A DNA stretch of 64,000 nt, taken from the NCBI RefSeq assembly GCF_949987515.2, contig NC_082684.1, positions 47,830,006-47,894,005 on the forward strand, written 5' to 3'. Below the pieces are notes generated by a model that was given only the letters and a program-made list of their open reading frames with translations, was not told where the DNA came from and made no database searches. Positions 46,104 to 57,892 of the stretch are shown piece after piece; positions within the stretch are counted from its first letter, which is position 1; each line of letters begins with the position of its first letter. This DNA comes from Delphinus delphis. Its lineage: Eukaryota; Chordata; Mammalia; Artiodactyla; Delphinidae. Position numbers and translations under genes: made by a program.

Positions 46104-48341
46104 GTGAGTTCTTTGATGAATACATTCTCCATCTAGTCAGAGTCCAAACTTTTGTCCAGGCTATAATAGAGTTTAATTGTTATGCCACATGCTTCTTCAG
46201 TACCAACTATTCTATCTGTTTAAGTTGTAGAGTAAGTTTCTGGACCAGATTTTGAGAGTGATTATATCTAGATGATGATGATGATATTTATTTGATTCTT
46301 TTTCCTCCATAACATGGAGAAGAGGTTTAAGAAAGCCTTTTTAACTTAATATATTGCTAGTTTACATTAAACTGAGGTTGAAAGCAAGAAAAAAGTCTGG
46401 TTTGAAGTTTGTATGTTACTCTCTGAATTGCAGAAACTGAGAATACTGTATAATTATGAAAAAGCTAAGAATTGTTTAAGTTGCCAGTCAGCAGCTTAAC
46501 TTGTCCAAGTAATTACAACCAGAGGAAATTGAACTCTAAATTTTACATGGAGAAGAAACAGTGGGTGCTTTGCCAACACACCAGGCCTGTTATTTACCGC
46601 GTTTATTTATATTCAGCTTTATTCTAAAAAATTTTTAAGATGTTGTTGGGGGGAGGGATGTTTGTATTTGTGCTTCAAAAATGTTGAGGACTGTGTAAAA
46701 AGGAAATTTTAGAGTTAAGGGTACCACCACAAACTTGGCTCTGAGCTAGCACCCAGTATAAAGAAAAATCTTATCAGATTTATAATATGATGAGAACAAA
46801 TCAGTTGTTGAGAACACAGTTTATCAGGTTCTGAAGCTTCAAGCAAGTGTATTTCTTGAGTCCTTATAAAGCAAATACTGTGTGATACCAGGAACTGTGT
46901 CCTCAGCAGTATCTCTATAATAATACAGTGTTCTGTTTCACTTTTTATTGTAATACCTCTTAATGCCAGCTCATGGATTAAAATAAAAATACAGTTCAAT
47001 TTGGGAAAAAAACTCTTTGTCAGATACTTCTAGGCCATCCTGATCCTTGTCAATCTCCATAGCTTGTATTACAGAGATCTCTTCCCTCTGATTCTGGTTT
47101 TATTTTCTGACGATTTGCACATTACTTCCCACAACATTTATATTATGTTCTGTGTCAAGATGCTAATTTTCTGCTTGGTTATCTAAGGAACCTGAGAAGT
47201 AGTTTTAACAACATGTTCTCTCTGGAGCTATTGATAATTGGAAAGGTACCAGCTTCATTTCTTTGGGTGCAAGTGAGGGAAAACTTAACTCAAAAGGAGG
47301 ATTCAGTAGCCCATAAAACTGACAAGTCTAAGATTTGCCAAACAAGTCATCAGAATCCAGTTGCTATCTGTTCTACTTGCCTTCATTTTTGAGCTATTTT
47401 CAGACGTCTCCTGTGGTTCCAGATGTGGTTTATATCATCTTGTGTTTGAGTTCAAGAAGAAAAGTCTTTTTTTCCAGAAGTCCCTGCTGGTCTATGCATT
47501 TCAGTGACTGATGGTGTCACCTCCAACTGCCTGAGTCTATGCATGGCCATGGTCTGATCTGCAAAACTTGTCATCACCCTAGAATCAGATGGAAGTTGGC
47601 TTCATCATAACCATAGGGAGAGGTAGAGCCACAGATAAAAATCAAGAGCTACCACTGGAAGTAGGATGAGTAAATATAAGGTGGCTCAAAAAAAAGTGTT
47701 CACTACAGAGAAGATGGCCATCATTTCTGCAGAGACAGGTTAATTTGATGGGAAACTCCTCACATAAATTAGTAATTGATGGAAAATATTCAAATAGAAA
47801 GGAATTCTGCTCAATAATAGATGGGAAAGTTCAAAGGATTTCTTACCCTTCCCCGGCTTTCTACCATTCCTAAGTTAGTTGTTCAGGACTTTAAAGAAAG
47901 TAAAATTAACTTCATCCTTGTCATTGCTACTCTGAAGCTTGCTTGTACTTATGATTTGATTTGTGAGACTACTGTTGAAATGAGCAACATAGAATAAGGG
48001 GTTACCACACTCCACTTCTTTGGCAACCTGCTGTTCTCTGAGGATCTCTTGAAATCATGTCCCAGAGGCCTGGAAATAGAGATTTTCGCCTCTTACCTTA
48101 TTTTAGTGAATGTGCAAATGAATTCAAACTGGATTTAATCAATTTTGTTCCAGCAAAATATGTTTATTATTTAAATGAGTTGAGAAGAAAGTTTATAGAC
48201 AACTTCTAGGAATATCAGAATTGGTTTACTAAAAGAGATGAATGTATTTTAAATACAATTGGATTTACTTTTTGTGGCATTTTAGTACAAGGGAAATCTT
48301 TACTGAACTTATATATCTAATAGAATAAATTAGTAATTTTA

Positions 48342-48377
48342 TTTTTTAATATCTTTATTGGATTATAGTTGCTTTAC
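48342..48377 (-). mobile_element. 36-bp LINE-1 3' end with perfect 15-bp target duplication
   Basis: The body matches the reverse complement of the L1 3' terminus seen at about 12085-12125 in 31-32 of 36 positions (shared blocks ttttttaa, atctttatt, ttgctttac). Flanks repeat aaattagtaatttta perfectly (48327-48341 and 48378-48392). Confidence 0.8.
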
Positions 48378-48870
48378 AAATTAGTAATTTTAAAGCTACA
48401 ATTTTAGAAGAGTAAAAAGAGACTTTTAGTTCAGCCTGGCAGATTTAACACATAGCTTATCTTATTACCTCCTAAAACCTCACTGAAAATGATAGCAAAA
48501 TAATTTTTTAATAAATTGGTGTAGACCCATAGGTACAGAAAAAACCGGGAGGACACAACAAACAAGAATGTCAACAAGATTTATTTTTTGAATAGGAAAT
48601 ACATTCACATGGTTCACAAATCAAATTAGGAAAATGTATAGAGTGAAAAACGTCTGACGCCTTTCCTGTCTCCATCTTCCCCCAGTGTCACTCATCCTTG
48701 TGTCTCAAAGCAATGTTATTTATTTTATATTCTTCTGGAGTTTCTTTAGACAAAATACAGATTATTTTCACTCATAAGGCAGCATACTATATACACTCTA
48801 GACATTGCTTTCTTGTGTAAAAAAATGTATCTTGGATATTATTTGCATGATTTTCTATTGCCCTCCTTTC

Positions 48871-48882
48871 ATATATATATAT

Positions 48883-48912
<30 letters not shown>
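48871..48912. repeat. (AT)n microsatellite
   Basis: AT units with occasional TT interruptions. Confidence 0.9.
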
Positions 48913-48913
<1 letters not shown>

Positions 48914-49317
48914 CTTAAAACCAGTTAGTTTATCAATTGATTGTTTTCCTAATTGAGAAGAATTATAAAGACTTTTTTTTTCAGAGCTATTTAATGATCC
49001 TTAATTAAATGGTAATTCTCAGGTGCTATTAATCTCTTCCTTCCTTTTTCAAAATATGAACTAAACATTCACTGCCTAGTGGGAGAACATGGAAGTTTAA
49101 TAAGCTTAGAACTGAAATCATGAGTTTTGTGCATGGCGTTACAGCTGCACAGTAATGGGTTAAGTCTGAGCTGTAGGATAATATTGTTAAATCATTCCTT
49201 TTTCTTGTTTCCTCCATCCCTCCTTGGTCTCAGTGTTTCTCATGTAGTCAAGACCTATATATTTAGGAAACAGATTTTATTATTTTTAGTAAGGCAATAG
49301 TAGGGACATAGCGTGTG

Positions 49318-49480
49318 CGTTCTCTCTCTCCCGCTCTCTCTGTCTCTCTCGCTACCTATCTATTTGTCTATCTCTATCTCTGTCCCTCCCTTTTTTCCTC
49401 CATCCCTGATTATCTTCTTTCATCTTTCTTTCCTTTCCTTCCCCTTGCCCCTCTTTTGTGTGTGTGTGTGTGTCACTCCA
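49318..49480. repeat. pyrimidine-rich and (GT)n simple repeats
   Basis: CT/ATCT-rich run (49318-49450) followed by a short (GT)n at about 49457-49473. Confidence 0.85.
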
Positions 49481-49654
49481 GTTAATTACAACCAAGTGAT
49501 TTAGTAGACATACCTGCTTGCCTAAAGTATCTACATATGTGGCCATTTGAGAACTATGATAGTGATCCTATGGAGTAGAGAATTGTCTCAGTTTACTGTA
49601 GAAGAGGACAGTATTTTAAACAAATGTAGTGTTTGAGTTTATAAGTCAAAATCA

Positions 49655-49892
49655 GGGTTCTTCAGCCTCATCACTATTAACATTTTCGACCAGGTAATTC
49701 TTTGCTACGGGTGGCTAACCTATACATTGTAAGATATTTAGCAGTATCCCTGACCTCTACCCACTAGATGCAAATAGAACCCCTAGTTGTGACAACTAAA
49801 AATGTCTCCAAAAAAAAAAAAAAAGTCTCCAGACATTGTCATTGTCCCCTGGAGGGGGGAAAAAATAAGTATATGCATGTTTGAGAACCACT
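49655..49892 (+). mobile_element. MER5A (hAT-Charlie)
   Basis: 'gttcttcagcctcatcacta' through 'ttagcagtatccctgacctc', 'acccactagatgcaaataga', 'ctccagacattgtcattgtc' to 'gtttgagaaccact'. Both inverted ends are visible. A 15-A run with a repeated 'gtctcca' is an internal expansion. Confidence 0.87.
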
Positions 49893-50295
49893 AGCCTAAA
49901 TGAACTTCTTTATTATTTTGTACATTCAGACAGCAACATACATACCACTTCCTGATTATTATATCATAATGAAATATATATGAGCTATATAGCCATCAAA
50001 AATGAATAAGTGCATAGAATAATATTAGAAATCTTAAAATATATTCCTTCTTGTATATGTTCAAATTTGTTAAAGCTGAATACTTGAAAGATGGCAAAAA
50101 AAAAACTTTTTAGAATGTGGTAATAAAAGAGTCTGAAGTTTTGGCTATCATCTTTATTTTCAGTGATGTTAATGGAAGCAGATTTTCTTTTTCACAACCT
50201 AGAATCTATATAGACTTTTTAAATGGCAACTTCGGTGGTAGATAATCAATAAAATATAATCATATTGTAAATAATGCTTTAAAAACATACGAGAA

Positions 50296-50530
50296 GGACT
50301 TCCCCGGAGGCGCAGTGGTTAGGAATCCACCTGCCAATGCAGGGGACACGGGTTCAATCCCTGGTCCGGGGGGATCCCACATGCCACAGAGCAACTAAGC
50401 CTGTGCGCTCCACACACCACAACGAAGAGTAACCCCCGCTCGCTGCAACTAGAGAAAGCCTGTATAGCAATGAAGACCCAACATAGCCATAAATAAATAA
50501 ATAAATAAACAAATAATTTTAAAAATAAAA
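50296..50530 (+). mobile_element. CHR SINE, long form with internal deletion
   Basis: 'ggacttccccggaggcgcag' head, then a jump from 'actaagcctgtgcgctccac' to 'cacaacgaagagtaaccccc', and an (AAAT)n tail. Flanks repeat aaaaaYatacNaga imperfectly. Confidence 0.88.
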
Positions 50531-50930
50531 ATATACTAGAAATGGAGAAAGATAGACTTTTAACAAATAGTGTGTTGGGATAGCTAGGCAGCCATATGGA
50601 AAAATTTAAATTGGACCCATTTTTCACACTAAGATAAATTTCAGTGGGATCACATTTGAACCTAAGAAATGAAACCATACAAATACTGTGGATTTAAAAG
50701 GTAGGATTGAGGGGAGTTTGAATTCTTATGTACCTTAGTAATAGAGAAAACTGTCCTAACTATAACTTGATCCAGAGACCTTAAGGGAAAATATTGATAA
50801 ATATATAATCCCAAAAAAACCATATGGCAAAAAAAAAGAAATAAGACAAACTGAGAAAATCCATTTACATCTTGTATCACAGATGAACAGTTAATATCTC
50901 TAAATATAAAGAACTTCTAAAAATAGAGGA

Positions 50931-51290
50931 GGGCTTCCCTGCTGGCACAGTGGTTAAGAATCCGCCTGCCAATGCAGGGTACACAGGTTCGAGCCCTGGT
51001 CTGGGAAGATCCCACATGCCACAGAGGAACTAAGCCCATGTGCTACAACTACTGAGCCTGTGCTCTAGAACCCATGAGCCACAGCTACTGAAGCCTGTGC
51101 ACCTAGAGCCTGTGCTCCACAACAAGAGAAGCCACTGCAATGAGAAGCCCATGCACCACAACAAAGAGTAGCCCCCGCTTGCTGCAACTAGGGAAAGCCT
51201 GTGTGCAGCAACAAAGACCCAATGCAGCCAAAAATAAATAAAATTAAAAAAAAAAAGATCCCACAAGCCGTGCAGTGTGGCCAAAAAAAT
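50931..51290 (+). mobile_element. CHR SINE, long form
   Basis: 'gggcttccctgctggcacag' to 'caaagacccaatgcagcc' with an A-rich tail; a duplicate 3' piece ('gatcccacaagccgtgcagt') follows the tail. Confidence 0.9.
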
Positions 51291-53045
51291 CAATTGTATT
51301 TCTACACTAGCAATGAAAATTAAAGCATTTCCACTCCCTATAGCATCAAAAAGGATAAAATACCTAGGAATAAGTTTAACAAAAGAAGTGTAAGATTTCT
51401 ACACTGAAAACTATAATACACCATTGAAAGAAATTAAAGAAGGCTTAAATGAATGGAAAAGGCAACCCACATTTGAGGATTAGAAGATTTAATGTTGTTA
51501 AGATGCCAGTACTTCCTAAATGGATCTACAAATTTCACCACAATCCCTATTAAAATTTCACCTATCATTTTTTCAGAAATTGACAGGCTGATCCTAAAAT
51601 TCACATGTAAATGCAGGGGACCCAGAATAGCCAAACAATCTTGAAAAAGAATAAAGATGGATGACTTACCCTTCCCAATTTCATAATTTGCTACAAAGCT
51701 ATAGTAATCAAGACATTGTGGTACTGGCTGGCCTGTAGATAGACCTAGATCAATGGAATAGAATTGAGAGTTCAGTTGATTTTCAACACGAATACCAAAA
51801 TAATGCAATCAGGAAAGAATAGCCTTTTAACAAATGGTGCTAGGACACCGGGATATCCCCATGCAAAAGAATGAAGTGAAACCCCTACCTTATACCACAT
51901 ACAAAAATTAATTCAGAGTGGATCAAAGACCTAAATATAAAAGCTAAAACTATAAAACTCTTAGAAAATATAGGAGTAAATCTTTGTGATTTACAACCAT
52001 TGCCTTGGGTTAGGCAATGGTTTCTGATATATAACACTAAAAGCCACTAAGGAAAAAAAAAGATAAATTGGGCTTTGTCAAAATTTAAAACTTTAGTTCT
52101 TCAAAGAACACTATCAAGTAAGTAAAGACAACACACAAAATGGTAGAAAATATTTGCAAATCATAAATCTGATATGGGTCTAGCATCTAACATATATAAA
52201 GAACACCTACAAATTCAATAATAAAATAACCCAATTTTTTAAATGAGTGAAGGATTTGAATAAACAGTTATCCAAATAAAATATACAGATGGCCCATAAG
52301 CACATAAAAAGATGCTCAGTATTATTCGTCATTAAGGAAATGCAATTCAAAACCAGAGACATACCACTTCATGCTGACGACTAGGATGACTCATCAAAAA
52401 GATGGGAAATAGCAAGTATTAGCAAGGATGTGGAAAAATTAGGACCCTCATGTTGCTGATGGGATTGTAAAATAGAACAGCTGCTTTAGAAAACAGTTTG
52501 GCACTTCCTCAGAAAAATTAAATGTGAAGTTAGCATAAGAGCCAACAATTCCACTTCCAGGTATATACCCAAGAGAATTGAAAACATACATCTATGCAAA
52601 AACTTGTTAATATTCATAGCAGCATTATTTATAATAGCCAAAAAAAAAAAGGAAACAGTTCAAATGTCCATCAGCTGGTGAATGGATAAGCAGAAACGGT
52701 GTATTCATACAGTAGAATATTATTCAACCATAAAAAGCAAAGAAGTAGTGACTCATGATACAACATGGACAAACTTTGAGACATTGTGCTAAGTGAAAGA
52801 AGCCAGACACAAAAGGCCATGTATTATAGTTCCATTTATCTGAAAAAATCCAGTATAGTCAAATTCAGAGAGACACACAGTAGATTTATGGTGCCAGGGC
52901 CTGGAGGTAGGAATTATCAGAAGTGAGTACTCTGGGTATGGTGTTTCTTCTGGGAGTGATGAAAGTGTTCTGAACTTAGATAATGGTGATGGCTGTACAA
53001 TTCAGTGATATACTAAAAGCCACTGAATTGTTGAAAAAAAAAAAC
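51291..53045 (+). mobile_element. LINE-1, 3' part, sense strand
   Basis: Runs colinear with ORF2 from the connection region ('aaatacctaggaataagttt') through the C-terminus ('gaatggataagcagaaacgg') to the 3' end near 53045. Frame is broken throughout. Older and more diverged than the L1 at 10885. Confidence 0.82.
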
Positions 53046-54260
53046 CAAACTATTGAGGTCGTGTCAAAGAGACACATGTCAACTTGAAGAGACTCACTGA
53101 CCAAAAACGGAAACAATTTGAGCATCCGTAAGGATAATAACTACAGTGGGTTGGAATACTTCAAATATGTTTAAATCTATGAGTTAGTAATGAATGATGT
53201 CAAAAAATATAAAACCTTATAGCAACTCAGTATTTAATTGTTAATAAAAGAGAAGAATTAACCATTTATCCTGCCTTTTCTCAGTTCACACAGAAACTAT
53301 TTGATTGTATCACAAGGCAGCCGGTACTTGATGTGAGGAAATTTCTCTTTCCAGAAGTATAAGGAGTGATGGGATTTAAAAAACACTTTTTTGCAATCAT
53401 AGTAAATTAACGGATATAAGCAGTGATCGTAACAACTGCTAGTGTCACCAAAAAGAGAGAAAACCAGGTATATATACCTATGGAGTAGTAGTCTTGCCAA
53501 AACAATAGAACTTGAATCTTATCAGGCCGCTATATCTCACTACCAAATAGGGAGCAATGAACATGTTAAATAACACTTGGGGATGCAGTCATTAAAAAAT
53601 CAGACTCTCAGAAACTCTACAGAACATAAACAGATTTACAAAGCCAAAGAAGAGAGAGAGCGATCTATAGATTAAAAGACACTTGAGAGACATATCTTCC
53701 AATTGCAATGCATAGGCTGTATTCGGAGCTCAATTCAAAAGTGTAAAAAAATATTTTTTATGTTATTATAAAATAACATCTATAGTCTAACTGGGAAAAT
53801 GGGACCGCTAAACATAATTGTTGAAATGAAGGATTGGTATGATAATAGTTCTGAATAAGTTATGTTTTCCTTACATTTTAGAAATATATACTGAACTATT
53901 TATAGATGCACTGCTGTGATATCTGGGATTTCCTTTAAAATATTATGGGGGAAGGGTGCTAACATAAAGGGATAGCCTGAGGGAGTTTTTTTTGATAATA
54001 GAACTATTCTGTATCTTGACTGTAGTGGTGCTAACCACGAATCTATAAAGTTGACACCAAAAGGAAAAAAGTCAATTTTGCTGTACCTTAACTTGCAAAA
54101 TAAAATTTAAAAATCTATGTTGTGGGGAGAGCAAGTGGAGGAATAGATGAAATAACAGGTCACGATGTGCTAATATTTGGAGCTGGGGTATTTTATTATA
54201 CTATTCTCTCTTCTAAAGATTTATACATGTAATTATTTAGAATATAATATTGAAGCTTGT
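53046..54260 (+). mobile_element. old L1M 3' UTR-like sequence
   Basis: 'gatatctgggatttccttta' and 'gtattttattatactattct' fit the long 3' UTR of old L1 elements. Limits uncertain. Confidence 0.5.
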
Positions 54261-54474
54261 AATATTTGAAATCATAGATGGCAAATTTAGGAAAATAGTT
54301 TTGAAATGAAGGTATCCTAGTATTACAAACTGTTGCACAGTGTAGCAGTAATTGAAACATAATTGGACAAAGTTATAAGCAAGTGGAAGTGTTATGATTA
54401 AAGACATTTTATACCATGTAAATACATATGGGAAGTTACTCTGATAAAGTTTTGTTTTGGTTTGGTTTTTTTAG

Positions 54475-54581
54475 GATGAGAGAGGCTGCAAGAAAAATAG
54501 AAGAAAGGCATTTTTCCAACCATGCAACACATGTTGAATTTCTGCCTGTTGAGTGGCGGTCAAAACTTACTCTGGATGGAG
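54475..54581 (+). CDS. DDHD1: DDHD1 exon (107 nt, phase 2 to 1), MREAARKIEERHF segment
   Basis: The acceptor follows a T-rich tract (gtttttttag) and the donor is GGAG|gtacat, a weaker match than the others. After the first base, which completes Met, it encodes MREAARKIEERHFSNHATHV and ends in EFLPVEWRSKLTLDG. This is the helix and strand of the hydrolase fold after the oxyanion turn; the VEW(R/H)S motif is shared across the DDHD family. An 8.4-kb intron full of L1 and SINE insertions precedes it. The exon is intact, with no frameshift or odd substitution that I can see. Confidence 0.96.
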
Positions 54582-54979
54582 GTACATTTTGTTTAAAAAT
54601 TAAATGATTTAGTCAGGCAACAAAGTGTTGCTCATTGGGAATGAAGTGTCTTTAATTTATGTCTTGAGTTATACTCACTCTTTGTTCTAGATTATTTAAG
54701 AAAATAAAATCCATTGATTTAAAAAAAATAATTACATCAACTTATGTCGTTTTGGACCACTGTATAGATTTCACAGATAACACAGTTTTTATGCATGCCC
54801 TCTGTGGATGGGGGGAAGGAGAGAGACAAGTGAAGGGAACAAAATGTTTTCTAAAGTTTTTGACAGAGAAGTGACCCGTCAATGCTTTTAAAACATTTGT
54901 TGTCCACAGTTTTATATAAGCTTACATTTTCTTCCTAATAATTTTCTTCCCATATATTTGGAAGATAAAAATCTCAGGG

Positions 54980-55189
54980 TTTTTTTTTTTTTTTTTTTGC
55001 GGTATGCGGGCCTCTCACTGCTGTGGCCTCTCCCGTTGTGGAGCACAGGCTCCGGACGCACAGGCTCAGCGGCGATGGCTCACGGGCCCAGCCGCTCCAT
55101 GGCATGTGGGATCCTCTGGGACCGGGGCACGAACCCGTGTCCCCTGCATTGGCAGGCGGACTCTCAACCACTGCGCCACCAGGGAAGCC
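54980..55189 (-). mobile_element. CHR-2-type SINE, antisense
   Basis: T18 tract, 'gcggtatgcgggcctctcac' to 'gccaccagggaagcct'. Short imperfect flank repeat (ctcagg/ttcagg). Confidence 0.93.
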
Positions 55190-55394
55190 TTCAGGCCTTT
55201 TGTTTTATTGTTGTTCCTGTATTCCTTGGGCTGGTGAATTATAATCTAACATAGAGAAATTATATAATATATACATCTTTCTTTACACAAAGTTTTGTCC
55301 TTTGAATATTAAGACCATTAAAATAGAATGTTTAGGTTGATTATTTACATAATCTGAAAGATGAGAGAGTTGTACTGAACATTGTAGCAGCTGC

Positions 55395-55790
55395 TGTTTT
55401 TTGAGCTTTTACTATGTGCCTGGCACTCTGTGGTTCATTTTACTTGGAGTATCTCATTTAATTTTCTCACAAATCTATGAAATACCTACTTTTATTTTCT
55501 CTTTTAAAAATAGGAAGGGCTTCCCTGGTGGCTCAGTGGTTGAGAGTCCGCCTGCCGATGCAGGGGACACGGGTTCGTGCCCCGGTCCGGGAAGATCCCA
55601 CATGCCGCGGAGCGGCTAGGCCCGTGAGCCATGGCTTCTGAGCCTGCGTGTCCGGAGCCTGTGCTCCACAACGGGAGAGGCCACAACAGTGAGAGGCCCG
55701 CGTACCACACACACACACACAAAAAAATAGGGAAACTGAAACTCAGTAAAATGTGAATTTAATGAAGAATGGCAGGCAAAAATCTAGGTC
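55395..55790 (-). mobile_element. MIR, antisense, split by a CHR-2 SINE
   Basis: 'ttttactatgtgcctggcac' and 'tatctcatttaattttctca' before, and 'gggaaactgaaactcagtaa' after the SINE, are the reverse complement of MIR in order. Confidence 0.78.
55517..55723 (+). mobile_element. CHR-2-type SINE in a MIR
   Basis: 'gggcttccctggtggctcag' to 'gcccgcgtacc', with a tail of (CA)n rather than pure A. Flanks repeat aaaaataggRa. Confidence 0.93.
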
Positions 55791-56453
55791 TGCACGATAC
55801 CAGAGCCCTTGTTCATCTGAACTGCCTCCCTGGATGATTTCCAAAGTTTCTTCCTAGTCTGTGATTCTGCCTCATAATCAGTTAGGAATGTCAGTTATAG
55901 CTTATAAACCAAAGTGACATCAAAGTTGTAATGCGTTTAACAACAACAGCAAAAAAAGATTGTGACCAAAGAAGACTTCTCAGCAGCAATAGCTCATATG
56001 TAAAGTTCTGGTGTAGTAACATTATCTTTTGAGCTTTTTCCATTCACCCAGATAAATATTTTAGGCTGCTCAGGAATGTATTAATAGATAACTTGGATGA
56101 ATTAACATTTAATAAAACCCCTACGTCTGTAATTTTCTGTTAGGTTTAAACTACTGCAATGGAATCTTGAAGGCATTATGCTGAGTGAAAGAAGCTAAAG
56201 GAAGAACACGACTGTTTCTCTCTCTTCTCAACACTTCTGACACCAAATATGTTGGGGATTTCCCCACACCAGCCAATTCTTTAGTTCTTGGTGGACATCA
56301 GTGGGGTGTCCTACAATTTAATTCATTTCTGACACTAACTGCTCAGAGATAGTATAGACAGATTAAGGTCTCAGTCTCACGAGGCTTTTGCCCACTTCAG
56401 ATGCCAATCACAAGTTCCAGATTGTCCCCTGTAGTTGTGACTGACTATAAATG

Positions 56454-56465
56454 GGGGGGGGGGGG
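56454..56465. repeat. poly-G run
   Basis: Twelve or so consecutive G within the LTR-like element; prone to length error in assemblies. Confidence 0.85.
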
Positions 56466-56532
56466 TCCCACGACCCCCTCCTGAGCTTCAGTAATTTACT
56501 AGAACAACTCACAAAATTCAGGGAAACATTTA

Positions 56533-56751
56533 CAGTTGACCTTTGAACAGACATTAAGGGCACCAACATCCCCCTCAGCCCCAGTCAAAAATCCAAGTAT
56601 AAACTTATATTCCAACCCTGTATTCACAGTTCCCCATCTGCAGATGCAGCCAACCACAGATGGTCTAGTACTGTAGTATGTATTTATTGAAAAAAATCTG
56701 CATATAAGAGGATCCACAGAATTCAAACCCATGTTGTTCAAGGATCAACTG
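56533..56751. mobile_element. MER2-type (Tigger/pogo) short transposon
   Basis: The ends cagttgacctttgaac and its inverted partner (gttcaaggatcaactg) are bordered by TA at 56531-56532 and 56752-56753, the pogo/Tigger target duplication. 219 bp, non-coding, inserted in the LTR-like element. Confidence 0.8.
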
Positions 56752-57509
56752 TACTTACATTTACTGGTTTAAATTACATTTATTCGTTTAAAGACTATTA
56801 CAGAGGATACAGACGAACAACCAGATGAAGAGCTACATAGGGCAATGTATGGGGAAGGGGTGCAGAGACTTCATGTCGTCTTCAAGTGCACAATGCTTCT
56901 AGTACTTCCATTTGTTCAACAACCTAGAAGCCCTTCAACCCCTGTTGTTTAGGGTTTTTATGGAGGTTCCATCATGTAGGCATAATTGATTAAATCATTG
57001 GCTATTGGCAATTGAACTTAACCTCCAGCCCCTCTCCCCTTCCCAGAGGTTGGTGAATGGGACAGAAAGTTCAAAATTGGTTCCTCTGGCAACCAGCCCC
57101 CATTCTCTAGGAGTCAGCTCATTAGCATATACTTAGTTAGGATTGGCAGAGGCTCATTATGAATTATAAAAGACATTCCTTTCACCCTATCACTCAGGAA
57201 CTTAAAAGGGTTTTTGGAACCCTGTGTCAGAACCAGGGACAAGGATGAAATATGTATTTCTTATATCACAACATCACAGAAGTGAAACCCAAAGGTTATA
57301 TAATTTATGCTTCCATTTATATGACGTACTGCAAAAGACAAAACTATAGGGATAGAGAACAGATCAGTGGTTGCCAGGGTTTGGAGGTGGGGAGTTGAGT
57401 TCTAAAGTGCAGCATGTGGGAGTTTTTTTAGGGTGATGGAACAGTTTTGTGTCCTGATCATGGTGGTAGTTATGCAAAACTATACATGCATTAAAACTGA
57501 GAGTTCTAG

Positions 57510-57725
57510 GGCTTCCCTGGTGGCGCAGTGGTTGAGAGTCTGCCTGCTGAGGCAGGGGACACGGGTTTGTGCCCCGGTCTGGGAAGATCCCACATGCCAC
57601 GGAGCGGCTGCGCCCGTGAGCCATGGCCGCTGAGCCTGCGCGTCCAGAGCCTGTGCTCTGCAACGGGAGAGGCCACAACAGTGAAAGGCCCGCGTACCAA
57701 AAAAAAAAGCAAAAAAAAAAACCAA
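57510..57725 (+). mobile_element. CHR-2-type SINE
   Basis: 'ggcttccctggtggcgcagt' to 'gcccgcgtacc' and an A-rich tail. Flanks repeat aaaactgagagttctag perfectly (57493-57509 and 57726-57742). Confidence 0.95.
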
Positions 57726-57892
57726 AAAACTGAGAGTTCTAGTAATTTTTCTGTAGATTCTTCTGTATATTCTGTGTAGACAATCACATGACCTGCAAAT
57801 GAAAACAGATCTTTTCCATTTCTTAAAACTATTTTTTCTTATCGTATTGCACTGGCTAAGACTTCAGGTAAAACATTTGTTCAAATAGTAAA

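Larger units (their letters stand above)
46104..54474 (+). other. 8.4-kb intron
   Basis: Positions 46104-48326 hold unique or unidentifiable sequence with no clear repeat. After that come a 36-bp L1 end, AT and CT microsatellites, a MER5A, two long CHR SINEs and sense-strand L1 fragments up to about 54.2 kb. No coding exon is seen. Confidence 0.75.
56195..57275 (+). mobile_element. ERVL-like LTR inside old L1 sequence
   Basis: From 'tgttggggatttccccacac' at about 56249 to 'tttcttatatcacaaca' the text resembles an ancient ERVL-class LTR ('taattcatttctgacactaa', 'aagttccagattgtcccctg'); no coding part. Old sense-strand L1 text ('aggcattatgctgagtgaaa' before, 'cttccatttatatgacgtac' after) brackets it. 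Family and exact ends are uncertain. Confidence 0.55.

Noticed and set aside
46037..46255. 72-residue ORF overlapping a DDHD1 exon
   Set aside because: It is in a different frame from the exon and runs past the clear GT donor at 46104 into the intron.
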